This document shows, one piece after another, positions 7,391 to 16,122 of a stretch of 16,936 nucleotides of DNA. Position numbers and translations under genes: made by a program. The first letter of the stretch is position 1. The number at the start of each line of letters is the position of its first letter. The stretch covers positions 1 to 16,936 of the forward strand of contig JACMKG010000114.1 of the NCBI GenBank assembly GCA_014380255.1, given 5' to 3'. This DNA comes from Prolixibacteraceae bacterium. GTDB taxonomy: Bacteria; Bacteroidota; Bacteroidia; Bacteroidales; Prolixibacteraceae. The notes under the pieces were generated by a model that was given only the letters and a program-made list of their open reading frames with translations, had not been told where the DNA came from and ran no database searches.

Positions 7391-8152
7391 ATGGATAATA
7401 AAATAGCTTTAATTACCGGAGCCACAGCAGGTATCGGGTACGAAACAGCTTTATTGCTTGCACAGAATAAATTCAATTTGATACTCACAGGACGCAGAAA
7501 AGAAAGACTTGAGTCGATTAAAAAAGAGATAGAGTCGAACTTTCACGTCCAGGTTTACAATTTAAATTTCGATATCCGTAACAGATCTGAAGTAGAAAAT
7601 GCACTTTCATCGATTCCGGACGAGTGGAAAGCGGTTGATGTATTAATTAACAATGCCGGACTGGCAGCAGGATTGGCTCCTATAAACTCAGCAGACGTGG
7701 ACGATTGGGAAGCCATGATTGATACCAATGTGAAAGGATTACTTTATACCACCCGGATTGTTTCACCGTGGATGGTGCAACGGAAAAAGGGCCATATTAT
7801 CAACATATCCTCCATTGCAGGAAAAGAGGCTTATCCCAACGGATCGGTATACTGCGGTACCAAACATGCCGTATCAGCGATTACAAAAGCAATGCGCATC
7901 GAACTCATGCCCTCGGGAATTAAAGTTACTTCCATTGCCCCTGGAGCTGTTGAGACTGAATTCTCGCTGGTAAGGTTTCGTTGGGATGAAGAAAAAGCAG
8001 CAAGCGTTTATAAGGGCTTTACTCCTTTAAATGCAAAGGATATTGCCGAGACCATCTTATTTGTCATTTCCCGGCCCGCACATGTAAATATTGATGATTT
8101 GCTGATCATGCCAACCAATCAGGCTTCAGCAAGAGATTTTAACAAAGTATAA
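7391..8152 (+). CDS. Short-chain dehydrogenase/reductase, YdfG-like (NADP-dependent 3-hydroxy acid dehydrogenase type)
   Basis: A complete 253-residue classical SDR. TGATAGIG at 9-16 is the coenzyme-binding glycine motif, and RR at 35-36 after the second strand favours NADP(H). NNAG is at 87-90, the catalytic set is S140/S141, Y154 and K158 (YCGTK), and N113 completes the tetrad. The segment INNAGLAAGLAP, DDWEAMIDTNVKGLLY and the C-terminal RPAHVNIDDLLIMPTNQ closely follow E. coli YdfG, which oxidises serine, 3-hydroxyisobutyrate and 3-hydroxypropionate and reduces malonic semialdehyde. That family link supports a 3-hydroxy acid substrate but does not prove it. It is the first gene of a plus-strand run, 8 nt before the Ldh-family gene. 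Confidence 0.93.
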   Translation: MDNKIALITGATAGIGYETALLLAQNKFNLILTGRRKERLESIKKEIESNFHVQVYNLNFDIRNRSEVENALSSIPDEWKAVDVLINNAGLAAGLAPINSADVDDWEAMIDTNVKGLLYTTRIVSPWMVQRKKGHIINISSIAGKEAYPNGSVYCGTKHAVSAITKAMRIELMPSGIKVTSIAPGAVETEFSLVRFRWDEEKAASVYKGFTPLNAKDIAETILFVISRPAHVNIDDLLIMPTNQASARDFNKV

Positions 8153-8160
8153 TTACATCC

Positions 8161-9252
8161 ATGATAAATTTTGATTCAGAATATTTAAAAAATTTTACTT
8201 GCCAGGTATTCCGTCGAATGGGTTGTCCAGAAAACGAAGCAAGGATTGCAGCCGATTGTTTAAATCAAGCGGACCTGCGTGGTGTTGATTCGCACGGAGT
8301 GGCCCGTTTAAGCGGCTATATACGACTTTGGGAGCTGAAACGACTCAATGCCACACCCGACATGAAAATCATCCATGAAACGCCTAGTACGGCCGTTCTG
8401 GATGGCGACCTGGGTCTTGGATTAGTCACCGCTCCACATGCCATGAAAATAGCCATTGAAAAGGCAAAAATAGCCGGCACAGGCTGGGTGGCTGTCCAGA
8501 ATTCCAACCATTATGGCATTGCCGGCTATCACGCTATGCTGGCGCTCGAACACGATATGATCGGAATTTCATTGACCAATGCCAGTCCTTTGGTTTCTCC
8601 TACGTTTTCAAAAAGCAGGTTCCTGGGTACCAATCCCATTGCAGTAGCCATTCCTGCTCTGACTCAGCCACCCTTTGTAATCGATATGGCCACCACCACT
8701 GTTGCCAATGGTAAACTGGAGGTTTTACAGCGAAAAGGCGAGGATGCACCCCTTGGATGGGCACAGGACAAGGATGGCAATCCTACAACCGATGCATTTG
8801 CCCTGCGCAAGGGAGGCTCCATGCTTCCTTTAGGAGGTGATCGTGACCATGGAGGGCATAAAGGGTACTGCTTGGGTGCTATGGTTGATATCTTTTCGGC
8901 AGTACTCTCAGGCGCTAATTATGGCCCCTGGGTACCACCTTTCGTATCATTTCTGGAACCTCCTGCAAACCCCGTTGGAAATGGCATAGGACATTTCCTG
9001 GGCGCCATGCGTATCGATGCTTTCCGTCCGGCTTCTGAATTCAAAGAGCACATGGACAACTGGATAAAAACATTCAGAAACGCTGAACCTACCATAGGGC
9101 AAGAAAAGGTATTAATTCCCGGAGATCCTGAAAGGGAATTAACGGTTGAACGTTTAAAAAATGGAATACCTTTGCAGGATCAAGTGGTAAATGATTTAAT
9201 GGAATTGGGTAAGAAGTTTGACCTTGAATTCCATATCCCGTTTTCCAACTAA
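8161..9252 (+). CDS. Ldh-family oxidoreductase (malate/L-lactate dehydrogenase type 2)
   Basis: A complete 363-residue NAD(P)-dependent 2-hydroxy/2-keto acid dehydrogenase of the fold shared by YbiC, AllD, sulfolactate dehydrogenase and delta-1-piperideine-2-carboxylate reductase, unrelated to Rossmann-type LDH. GVDSHGVARL at 41-50 holds the conserved Ser-His, NSNHYGIAGYHA at 114-125 holds the catalytic-region His, and LGTNPIAVAIP at 155-165 is the family's cofactor-pocket segment. GGHKGYCLGAMVDIFSAVLSGA is the C-terminal signature. The start follows the SDR stop by 8 nt with no in-frame alternative as good. Substrate cannot be assigned: malate, lactate, sulfolactate, ureidoglycolate or cyclic imine reduction are all possible. 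Co-transcription with a YdfG-like SDR suggests oxidation or reduction of small hydroxy acids. Confidence 0.92.
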   Translation: MINFDSEYLKNFTCQVFRRMGCPENEARIAADCLNQADLRGVDSHGVARLSGYIRLWELKRLNATPDMKIIHETPSTAVLDGDLGLGLVTAPHAMKIAIEKAKIAGTGWVAVQNSNHYGIAGYHAMLALEHDMIGISLTNASPLVSPTFSKSRFLGTNPIAVAIPALTQPPFVIDMATTTVANGKLEVLQRKGEDAPLGWAQDKDGNPTTDAFALRKGGSMLPLGGDRDHGGHKGYCLGAMVDIFSAVLSGANYGPWVPPFVSFLEPPANPVGNGIGHFLGAMRIDAFRPASEFKEHMDNWIKTFRNAEPTIGQEKVLIPGDPERELTVERLKNGIPLQDQVVNDLMELGKKFDLEFHIPFSN

Positions 9253-9271
9253 CAACTTACAGAAAATTACA

Positions 9272-9988
9272 ATGTCGATGTACGAAGCTCTTGTTATTAC
9301 TCCGGTAAAAGATTCATTGAATACAACCATTGAAACGATTCAATCCATCCATCAATCGGAGGGGAACTTTCTTTATTGTATTTACAACGACTTCAGCAAA
9401 GAGGAAACAACTCTTAAGCTGAAGCAGATTCAGGATCAGTATAATTTCGAACTGATCAACCTGGCTGACCATACCAATACGCCCTCCCCCAATTACCGCA
9501 TCGTGTTGCGTATGGCTCAAAACAAGGCTTTAGAGCTTAATATACCGTTGATTATTATTGAATCAGATGTAGAAGTTGAATCCAACACCTTTCAGGAATT
9601 AATCCGCTATTCAAAAGAATTGGCAAAACCAGGGATGGTGGCCGCCATCACCATTGACCGTGAAGGCAAAGTAAACTTTCCTTACCTAAGGTTCAAATCC
9701 TCCAGAAAAGACATTACAAAGACACGGCACAGCCTAAGTTTCTGCTGCACCTTACTTACCATCGACTTATTAAAACAGTACAATTTCAAAGAGCTTTCGA
9801 CTGAAAAACACTGGTATGATGTTTCAATTTCCAGGAAATCAATTCACCTTGGGCTCAATAATTACCTGGTAAACTCCTTGCAGGTGTTACACAAACCTCA
9901 CAGCAGTCGACCATGGAAGCAGTTGAAATATCAGAATCCAATTAAATATTATTTTAAGAAGCTCATCAAAGGCCTTGACCGGATCTAA
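9272..9988 (+). CDS. GT2-like glycosyltransferase family protein
   Basis: A 238-residue protein starting at the ATG at 9272, 19 nt after the Ldh stop. A longer reading from 9218 would overlap the Ldh gene and adds residues that look non-coding. MSMYEALVITPVKDSLNTTI begins like a nucleotide-sugar-binding GT-A fold strand, and ESDVEV at 97-102 stands where GT2 enzymes carry the metal-binding DxD. SFCCTLL and WYDVSISRKSIHLG follow, and the C-terminus is basic (HKPHSSRPWKQLKYQNPIKY) with no membrane segment, so it is probably cytoplasmic or peripheral. It would transfer a sugar to a surface glycan, but donor and acceptor are unknown. Its stop overlaps the stop of the convergent nitroreductase gene by 4 nt. 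Assignment to GT2 is by pattern, not alignment. Confidence 0.75.
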   Translation: MSMYEALVITPVKDSLNTTIETIQSIHQSEGNFLYCIYNDFSKEETTLKLKQIQDQYNFELINLADHTNTPSPNYRIVLRMAQNKALELNIPLIIIESDVEVESNTFQELIRYSKELAKPGMVAAITIDREGKVNFPYLRFKSSRKDITKTRHSLSFCCTLLTIDLLKQYNFKELSTEKHWYDVSISRKSIHLGLNNYLVNSLQVLHKPHSSRPWKQLKYQNPIKYYFKKLIKGLDRI

Positions 9989-10731
9989 CATTCCAGGTCA
10001 AAGCCTTGAGACTTCAACATTGCTATCAGTTTCTTAGAGAAATGTTCGTTATCCGCTTTTTTATACCTCACTTCAGTAAAGACTTGGGCCAGATTCTCTT
10101 TTCTGTTCTCGGCTACAAACTTTGCTGAAGAATCAAGGTTTTCTTTATCCTTGTATAGTTCGTTGATTGAAGATTCATGAAAGTCTGAATATTCTTCATA
10201 ATGGATAACAGCTTCAAAGGGTAATCGGTCAGTTTGCTCTGGAAGGACTTGAGGATATCCTACTGTTATTGCTGTAATGGGAATAACTCCGGCAGGCAGT
10301 TTAAGGATGGATGAAATTTCAGGTGCATTATACAAAGCAGTGCCAAGGTAGCAAATTCCCAACCCTTTATCCTCGGCGGCCACACATATGTTTTGTGCCA
10401 CTAACGAAGCATCAATGGTACCGTTTAACAGCCACAGCAAATTATTAAAATCCGCTTTTGTATTACGCAATGAACACCATTTATAGAAACGATTTATATC
10501 TATACAGATAGTTAACAGAAGCGGAGCCTGCATAACCATGGGCTGGTTAAAATGTAACGGAGCAAGTGCTTTTTTCTTTTCAGCATCTCGGGTTACTATA
10601 ACACTGTACAGTTGCATATTTCCCGTATTCGAGGCCCTGATTCCACTTTCTAAAATTTCTGTAAGTAGGTCAGCCTCTATTTCCTTTGGCAGATAGCTTC
10701 TAATGGAACGATGATTGGTAAGTAATCGCAT
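9985..10731 (-). CDS. Nitroreductase-family FMN protein
   Basis: A 248-residue flavoprotein of the nitroreductase fold. RSIRSYLPKEI at 8-18 is the FMN-phosphate-binding start, SGIRASNTGNMQLYSVIV at 29-46 is the conserved flavin-contacting segment, and GLGICYLGTAL at 123-133 is the second FMN-binding motif. The C-terminal ~60 residues form a longer helical tail (SSINELYKDKENLDSSAKFV onward), as in NfsA/FRP-like enzymes. It probably reduces quinones, nitro compounds or flavins with NAD(P)H in the cytoplasm; the physiological substrate is unknown. The gene is monocistronic by appearance: it converges on the GT2-like gene with a 4-nt tail-to-tail overlap and has its own -7 box 30 nt upstream. Confidence 0.9.
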   Translation of the reverse strand: MRLLTNHRSIRSYLPKEIEADLLTEILESGIRASNTGNMQLYSVIVTRDAEKKKALAPLHFNQPMVMQAPLLLTICIDINRFYKWCSLRNTKADFNNLLWLLNGTIDASLVAQNICVAAEDKGLGICYLGTALYNAPEISSILKLPAGVIPITAITVGYPQVLPEQTDRLPFEAVIHYEEYSDFHESSINELYKDKENLDSSAKFVAENRKENLAQVFTEVRYKKADNEHFSKKLIAMLKSQGFDLEC

Positions 10732-10760
10732 AGTAGATTAATATTTTGAATTTCAAAGCG

Positions 10761-10768
10761 CAAATCTA
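10761..10768 (-). promoter_or_regulatory. Candidate -7 box for the nitroreductase gene
   Basis: TAGATTTG on the minus strand (10768 to 10761) matches TAnnTTTG exactly. A start near 10754 would leave a leader of about 23 nt before the ATG at 10731. A TTTG -33 element is not seen at the right distance. Confidence 0.42.
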
Positions 10769-10773
10769 TCATT

Positions 10774-10787
10774 AATTCAACTGAATT
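10774..10787. promoter_or_regulatory. Near-palindrome in the nitroreductase upstream region
   Basis: AATTCAACTGAATT has 6-bp complementary arms around a central AC. It lies just upstream of the -7 box, where a repressor or activator of the nitroreductase gene could bind. A 13-nt part recurs (reverse complement) at 2898-2910 in an unrelated intergenic region, so it may instead be chance or a dispersed motif. Confidence 0.25.
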
Positions 10788-10910
10788 CGATGTACGATAA
10801 CAAGGAATAAGAATGAAGAAATCAACAGGCTGAAAAAACAAGATAAGAGATATAAACAAAAGATACATCAACTTCAAATCTCCATCCATTAAACAGACTT
10901 CTATGGAGAG

Positions 10911-10941
10911 AAAAAAAAGGGAAGCCCGTAAGCTTCCCTTT
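10911..10941 (-). terminator. Intrinsic terminator of the T9SS cargo gene
   Basis: A perfect 10-bp stem, AAAGGGAAGC (10916-10925) with GCTTCCCTTT (10932-10941) around a 6-nt loop. On the minus strand it is followed by an eight-base T tract (10918 to 10911), 20 nt after the stop of the 1126-residue gene. Orientation fits the minus strand only. Confidence 0.85.
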
Positions 10942-10961
10942 CTATTTTATTATTTGCTGTT

Positions 10962-13900
10962 CTATTTTTTAACAATCTTGATACTCTTAACCATTACATT
11001 GTCTATGTTATACATGGAGAGAAAATAAACACCTGACTTAAGATCGCCTAATTCAATACGCTGTGATGGGTTAATAACTTCTTTTACCTTCTGCCCCGCG
11101 ATGTTTAAAACAACTACCTTCGATAGTTCTGAAGAAGATTCAACATCAACATAATCGACAAATGGGTTTGGATAAACCTTATTGGTGGTCCTATGGAACA
11201 GGTCTTCATTATCGGTTATAAATACAGGACCTGTTATGAAAGTCCAGACATTCATGTCACTGACACCAGCAAATTCATTTCCTGCAATGTCGGTAAGGGC
11301 AGAACCTTCAACCAATACATAGTAAGGAGTATCTTTGTCCAAACCACCCATTGCCGCAATCTTGGTTACTGTAACCGTTTTACCGCTGATCATTGCATCC
11401 GTAAGCGGAATACTCATCGCAGGTGTGGTAGTCCCAACCTTGTAAATGAGCATTTTGCCACCAGCACCCAAAGCAATATCCTCATTGAAGGTCATAAGGA
11501 ATGTTGGATCGTTATTGGTAAGAGTCACCTCAAGAGGAGTCCAGCTCAACAAGGAAGGATTGGTATTATCACCAATGGTGTACGTGAATGTTTGTCCAGC
11601 AAAAGTATTGCCGGCAGCATCCATAATACCAGTTCCAAGGACTAAACTAACAGTAGCCAAATCATCACCTGACATAGCAACGGTAAACTTAGTGCCAGTT
11701 CCAGGAGTAACAATTCCTCCAGTGATATCCCCTTCAGCCACGGTTACCGGACGGCTGAAGGTCAAAGCAACCTCAAACGTATTGGGCTGATTAGCTCCTG
11801 AAGCAGGATCTGCAGAAACAGCAATAGGAGCGACCACAAATTCTTTGGTTACAAAACAACGATGAGCGTCGTAAATGGTAACAACGGATCCAGGAGACTT
11901 CAAATCAGAAACAAGGTAAGTATCATCATCAGCGGAAAAGTCCACTATAACGCCATTTCCTACTTGATAAGAGTAAGGAGGAATACCACCAGTTATTGTA
12001 AATGATGCGCTCAATTGATCAGTACTTTGAACAGCAGTAATTTTTAAAGGATGTTGTGTAGGCACAAATGATTTTTGAATTTCTTCAGTCACACAACCCT
12101 TGGAATCCTTTACCTGAAAGTAATAGAAATTTTGCTGAGGGGTACTATTCGCAAAAACCAGATCATTGATTACAAGCTCATTGTTGATGTCTAAATCCGT
12201 CCATGTTCCTGGATAATTGCCATTATTTATTTTGTAGCGAACCGAGAATGTACGACCTGGCTCTCCTGTGGCCTTAACCAACAACGAAGCCTTGGTTGCT
12301 CCAAAGCAAGTAATATCAGTTAGGGTAGGCACAATTGGTAACACTGGACTAACATCCAACGAATTTGAGCTAACAATACAGCCATTGGCATCCTTAACAT
12401 TTACAGCATAGGTATGGTTGATTGGCACCGGGAATGAATTAATCGCCTGGTAACTGACGAGGATTACTCCGTCTTGCAATAACTCATACTGATAAACTCC
12501 GGTTCCTCCCACAGCGGCAACTTCAATGACTCCATCAACAGCATCAGGACAAGTAAATGACACTTCTGCTTTTGCAAGCGTAGCTGTTATTGCTTCAGGT
12601 TGAGTAATTTCAACTTCTTCTGTCAGCGAACATCCTGATGCGTCGGTTACAACAACCGAGTAATTTCCGGCAGTCAAACCACTAAATAAGGCAGCGTCAG
12701 CGATAGCCGTTTTTGTTTCTGTCAAAACGGTCACATTATAAGGAGCAGTTCCTCCTGTAATCCCGGTAACAGAAATCAAACCGTCACTGCTTCCATTACA
12801 AAGTAAAAGGTCTGTAAAATCGACATTGAAATCCATTGGAGCCGGTTGATTAATTACAATCGGTGCAGTTTCGTCGCCAGTGCATCCAGCCTGATCTGTA
12901 ACAACCACTTTATAAGTTCCGCCAGCCAATCCATTAAATGTACTGGATGATACGTTTACATATCCAGCCACATCGTTCCATGAGCCATCCAGCTTCTTAA
13001 GCGTATAAACCAAATTGCCTGACCCTCCAGTTGCAGGAGCAACAACTATGGCACCCATCAAATCATTACTGCATTTATTATGTGTGATCGCAGCAACATC
13101 AGGAGTAGTAATACGAACAACATCGAAACCATTCACAACAATGGGGAAAGGCCATTTCGTAATGGTACAGTTGTTATCCTTTACGTAAACATAATAGATA
13201 CCTTTTAATACCTGTACAGTTGTGGTACTAATTCCCGTCAAATCATCGTAGGATGAAAAATCATTGAACCTATTAACATTTACAAGGTTTACATCAACAT
13301 TACTGGTTGACAACCATAATTGAGCGTGAGAGCCGTCAACAAAGGCTGTACCACCAGTTGCTGTAATAGATATAATTCCATCAGGATGGCCATAACAAGT
13401 GGCCTGAACAGAGGCCTCGGCCGAAGTAATTTGAAGTTTTGCTTGCTCCTGTATGACCACTTTAATAACATCAGGAGTGCCATCTTGATCTGCATCATAG
13501 CTACAGTCATAATTATCGATTGCGCCAACATAGTAAGTACCTGCAACCAAAGGGGTATTATCCGCTAAAACAGAACCATTGGTATAAACATTGGCTTCAA
13601 ATGTAGAATACACTATTTTGGGAACACGATCATAGGCCCATGAAACTACATCTACATTAATACGCCCTGTATTTTGTCCAGAACAAGTAATGTCGGTATG
13701 ACCAGCAACTACTATCTTATTGGCTTTTACAGCTGGAATATTGACTGTATATTCTTGTGACAAGCACCCTTTTGCATCCTTTACAACAACGGTGTGATCC
13801 CCTTCATTTTCAAAGATAATAGCGTAGGTATAAAAATAGGATCCATCCACAGAATACGAATATCCGCCATTTCCACCTTTAGCCTTAACGATAAAGCGAC

Positions 13901-14342
13901 CATCACTTCCACCTGGACAAGTGGGAGATATAATACTTTCAAACGTAGCTGTCACAGCTGTTGGCTCATTTATTATTACGGTGGAAGTGGCCGATTCCAT
14001 ATCCGCATTTTTCACCTTAACTTGATAAGTACCTGCAGGAACAGTTTTTTTTGAAATGTTTTCCCAGCTAACCCCATTATCAAAGCTGTAAAGTACTGAA
14101 GAGCTTTCAACCCCATCTTCCTTTGCCACAATTGAAATAAGCCCACTATCCCCCATGCATTTAGCATCGGTGGCAGTATACTCTAAAGTAAGAAGGGCCG
14201 CAGGTGGAAGAGCAATTAAATCCTGCAAATTATTTGGATTTACATAACCAACAACATCACCGTTGGCAATCCCATATTTGGGAAAGCAAAATGTAACAAG
14301 GAGTAACATTAAGCTAAAGAATTGAGTAAAAAATTTCCCCAT
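10962..14342 (-). CDS. Large secreted SprB-repeat protein with Ig-like domains and T9SS type A sorting domain
   Basis: A 1126-residue surface or secreted protein. Residues 1-27 are a signal peptide (cleavage probably after GIA). Residues ~53-840 hold about nine SprB-like repeats of 75-100 residues, each built around CxGxxDGxIxV, GGxxxYxY, LxAGTYxVxVxDxxGC. Cys pairs are 142/193, 220/280, 316/392, 424/487, 515/571, 598/655 and 679/750, and Cys62 and Cys829 lack partners within their repeats. DADQDGTPD at 283-291 resembles a calcium-binding loop. Two Ig-like domains follow (~841-924 and ~928-1037), ending in MDAAGN and TDIAGN motifs. Residues ~1050-1126 are the sorting domain, with KVYPNPF at 1055-1061 and GVYFLSM at 1104-1110. 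Such domains direct export by the T9SS, consistent with porT nearby. No enzyme domain is seen, so an adhesin or matrix role is inferred. It has its own terminator. Confidence 0.9.
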   Translation of the reverse strand: MGKFFTQFFSLMLLLVTFCFPKYGIANGDVVGYVNPNNLQDLIALPPAALLTLEYTATDAKCMGDSGLISIVAKEDGVESSSVLYSFDNGVSWENISKKTVPAGTYQVKVKNADMESATSTVIINEPTAVTATFESIISPTCPGGSDGRFIVKAKGGNGGYSYSVDGSYFYTYAIIFENEGDHTVVVKDAKGCLSQEYTVNIPAVKANKIVVAGHTDITCSGQNTGRINVDVVSWAYDRVPKIVYSTFEANVYTNGSVLADNTPLVAGTYYVGAIDNYDCSYDADQDGTPDVIKVVIQEQAKLQITSAEASVQATCYGHPDGIISITATGGTAFVDGSHAQLWLSTSNVDVNLVNVNRFNDFSSYDDLTGISTTTVQVLKGIYYVYVKDNNCTITKWPFPIVVNGFDVVRITTPDVAAITHNKCSNDLMGAIVVAPATGGSGNLVYTLKKLDGSWNDVAGYVNVSSSTFNGLAGGTYKVVVTDQAGCTGDETAPIVINQPAPMDFNVDFTDLLLCNGSSDGLISVTGITGGTAPYNVTVLTETKTAIADAALFSGLTAGNYSVVVTDASGCSLTEEVEITQPEAITATLAKAEVSFTCPDAVDGVIEVAAVGGTGVYQYELLQDGVILVSYQAINSFPVPINHTYAVNVKDANGCIVSSNSLDVSPVLPIVPTLTDITCFGATKASLLVKATGEPGRTFSVRYKINNGNYPGTWTDLDINNELVINDLVFANSTPQQNFYYFQVKDSKGCVTEEIQKSFVPTQHPLKITAVQSTDQLSASFTITGGIPPYSYQVGNGVIVDFSADDDTYLVSDLKSPGSVVTIYDAHRCFVTKEFVVAPIAVSADPASGANQPNTFEVALTFSRPVTVAEGDITGGIVTPGTGTKFTVAMSGDDLATVSLVLGTGIMDAAGNTFAGQTFTYTIGDNTNPSLLSWTPLEVTLTNNDPTFLMTFNEDIALGAGGKMLIYKVGTTTPAMSIPLTDAMISGKTVTVTKIAAMGGLDKDTPYYVLVEGSALTDIAGNEFAGVSDMNVWTFITGPVFITDNEDLFHRTTNKVYPNPFVDYVDVESSSELSKVVVLNIAGQKVKEVINPSQRIELGDLKSGVYFLSMYNIDNVMVKSIKIVKK

Positions 14343-14444
14343 ATAATTGTTTTTAAATTGAACTTAATTGGTTTAATGATTGAATTTTACAATACGCCTC
14401 TCCTCTGAATTGAATCTTTCCTCAAAATTTGGGATATTACCATA

Positions 14445-14452
14445 CAAACGTA
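14445..14452 (-). promoter_or_regulatory. Candidate -7 box for the T9SS cargo gene
   Basis: TACGTTTG on the minus strand (14452 to 14445) is an exact TAnnTTTG match. Transcription would begin near 14438 and give a leader of roughly 95 nt before the ATG at 14342. The -33 position carries only a weak TTAT. Confidence 0.38.
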
Positions 14453-14676
14453 TAAATTTTTATTGCATATTATAATTTTAGCCACAAATAATTAGAAATT
14501 TATTTTCATTCTGCAATCAACTGTTTTATAAGCTATTATATTAATTTACAATTTATTTATTAACATATGCACACATCGACTATGTTTACTATTCAACTAT
14601 TCTTCAGTCACTTACATAATGCATGTATTTAGCCAATAATTTTACAACCCATAAAAATATTCTTTACTATTTAAAA

Positions 14677-14868
14677 TTATTTAGTCCCCCATCTGAAAGA
14701 AGATTTACGTTCCCGCATTGCCTGACTGATAGATTGATAAAAGGATTTAAGCAAATTGTCTTTAATATAATATAGTATTTTGTTTTGCTCTTGAATAAGA
14801 AGGAATTTTATTGAAATATTTATTAGCTCATATCTAAAAAAACAGCAAAAGAACAAGCCGATCACCAT
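14677..14868 (-). CDS. Doubtful small ORF, hydrophobic N-terminus and basic C-terminus
   Basis: A 63-codon reading frame with no family that I recognise. Residues 1-11 are strongly hydrophobic (MVIGLFFCCFF). The rest is helical in character and ends in a basic segment, SISQAMRERKSSFRWGTK. A second frame starts at an ATG at 14908 and reads 24 codons (MLKEEIQKDKEDRNGDRLVL...) to a TAG at 14836-14834, right at a seven-T run. Removing one T would join it to this frame and give a 76-residue product with a charged start. It could be a real small membrane-associated protein, a frameshifted remnant, or chance. There is no visible promoter box or Shine-Dalgarno sequence to decide. It lies between the cargo gene and gap, facing the former. 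Confidence 0.25.
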   Translation of the reverse strand: MVIGLFFCCFFRYELINISIKFLLIQEQNKILYYIKDNLLKSFYQSISQAMRERKSSFRWGTK

Positions 14869-14957
14869 TGCGGTCTTCCTTATCTTTTTGTATTTCCTCT
14901 TTCAACATTAATAAAAAATTAAACCCTACAAATAAACAGGGTCATCTTAAGAAATAA

Positions 14958-14989
14958 ATTGGAAGTTGAGAATTTATGTATTTATTTTG
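14958..14989 (+). promoter_or_regulatory. Candidate promoter for gap
   Basis: ATTG at 14958-14961, a 20-nt spacer, then TTATTTTG at 14982-14989, matching TAnnTTTG at all but one defined base. The start would be near 14996, leaving a leader of about 65 nt before the ATG at 15062. Confidence 0.38.
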
Positions 14990-15022
14990 TATGGCCTTAA
15001 TAAGGAAGGTCCAAAAAAATAA

Positions 15023-16069
<1,047 letters not shown>

Positions 16070-16090
16070 TTGCTGAAATACCTATATAAC

Positions 16091-16122
16091 AAAAAAGGCA
16101 ATCCGAAAGGGTTGCCTTTTTT
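16091..16122 (+). terminator. Intrinsic terminator after gap, near-symmetric and possibly bidirectional
   Basis: A 14-bp stem pairs 16091-16104 with 16109-16122 (one G-T pair) and is capped by a GAAA tetraloop. The stem ends in six A and six T residues, so either strand yields a T tract. It starts 21 nt after the gap stop and could also stop transcripts of gmhA coming from the other side. Confidence 0.9.

Noticed and set aside
9218..9271. Longer start for the GT2-like gene
   Set aside because: The extra 18 residues lie within and across the Ldh gene end; the ATG at 9272 begins the MSMYEALVITPVKDS strand typical of a GT-A fold.
11193..11645. 150-codon plus-strand frame inside the T9SS cargo gene
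   Set aside because: It lies wholly antisense to a clearly coding 1126-residue protein with recognisable domains; its translation has no domain pattern and looks like a shadow of the repetitive sequence.
14343..14680. Riboswitch or structured leader upstream of the cargo gene
   Set aside because: Sequence is almost entirely A/T without paired GC-rich stems that I could support by eye.
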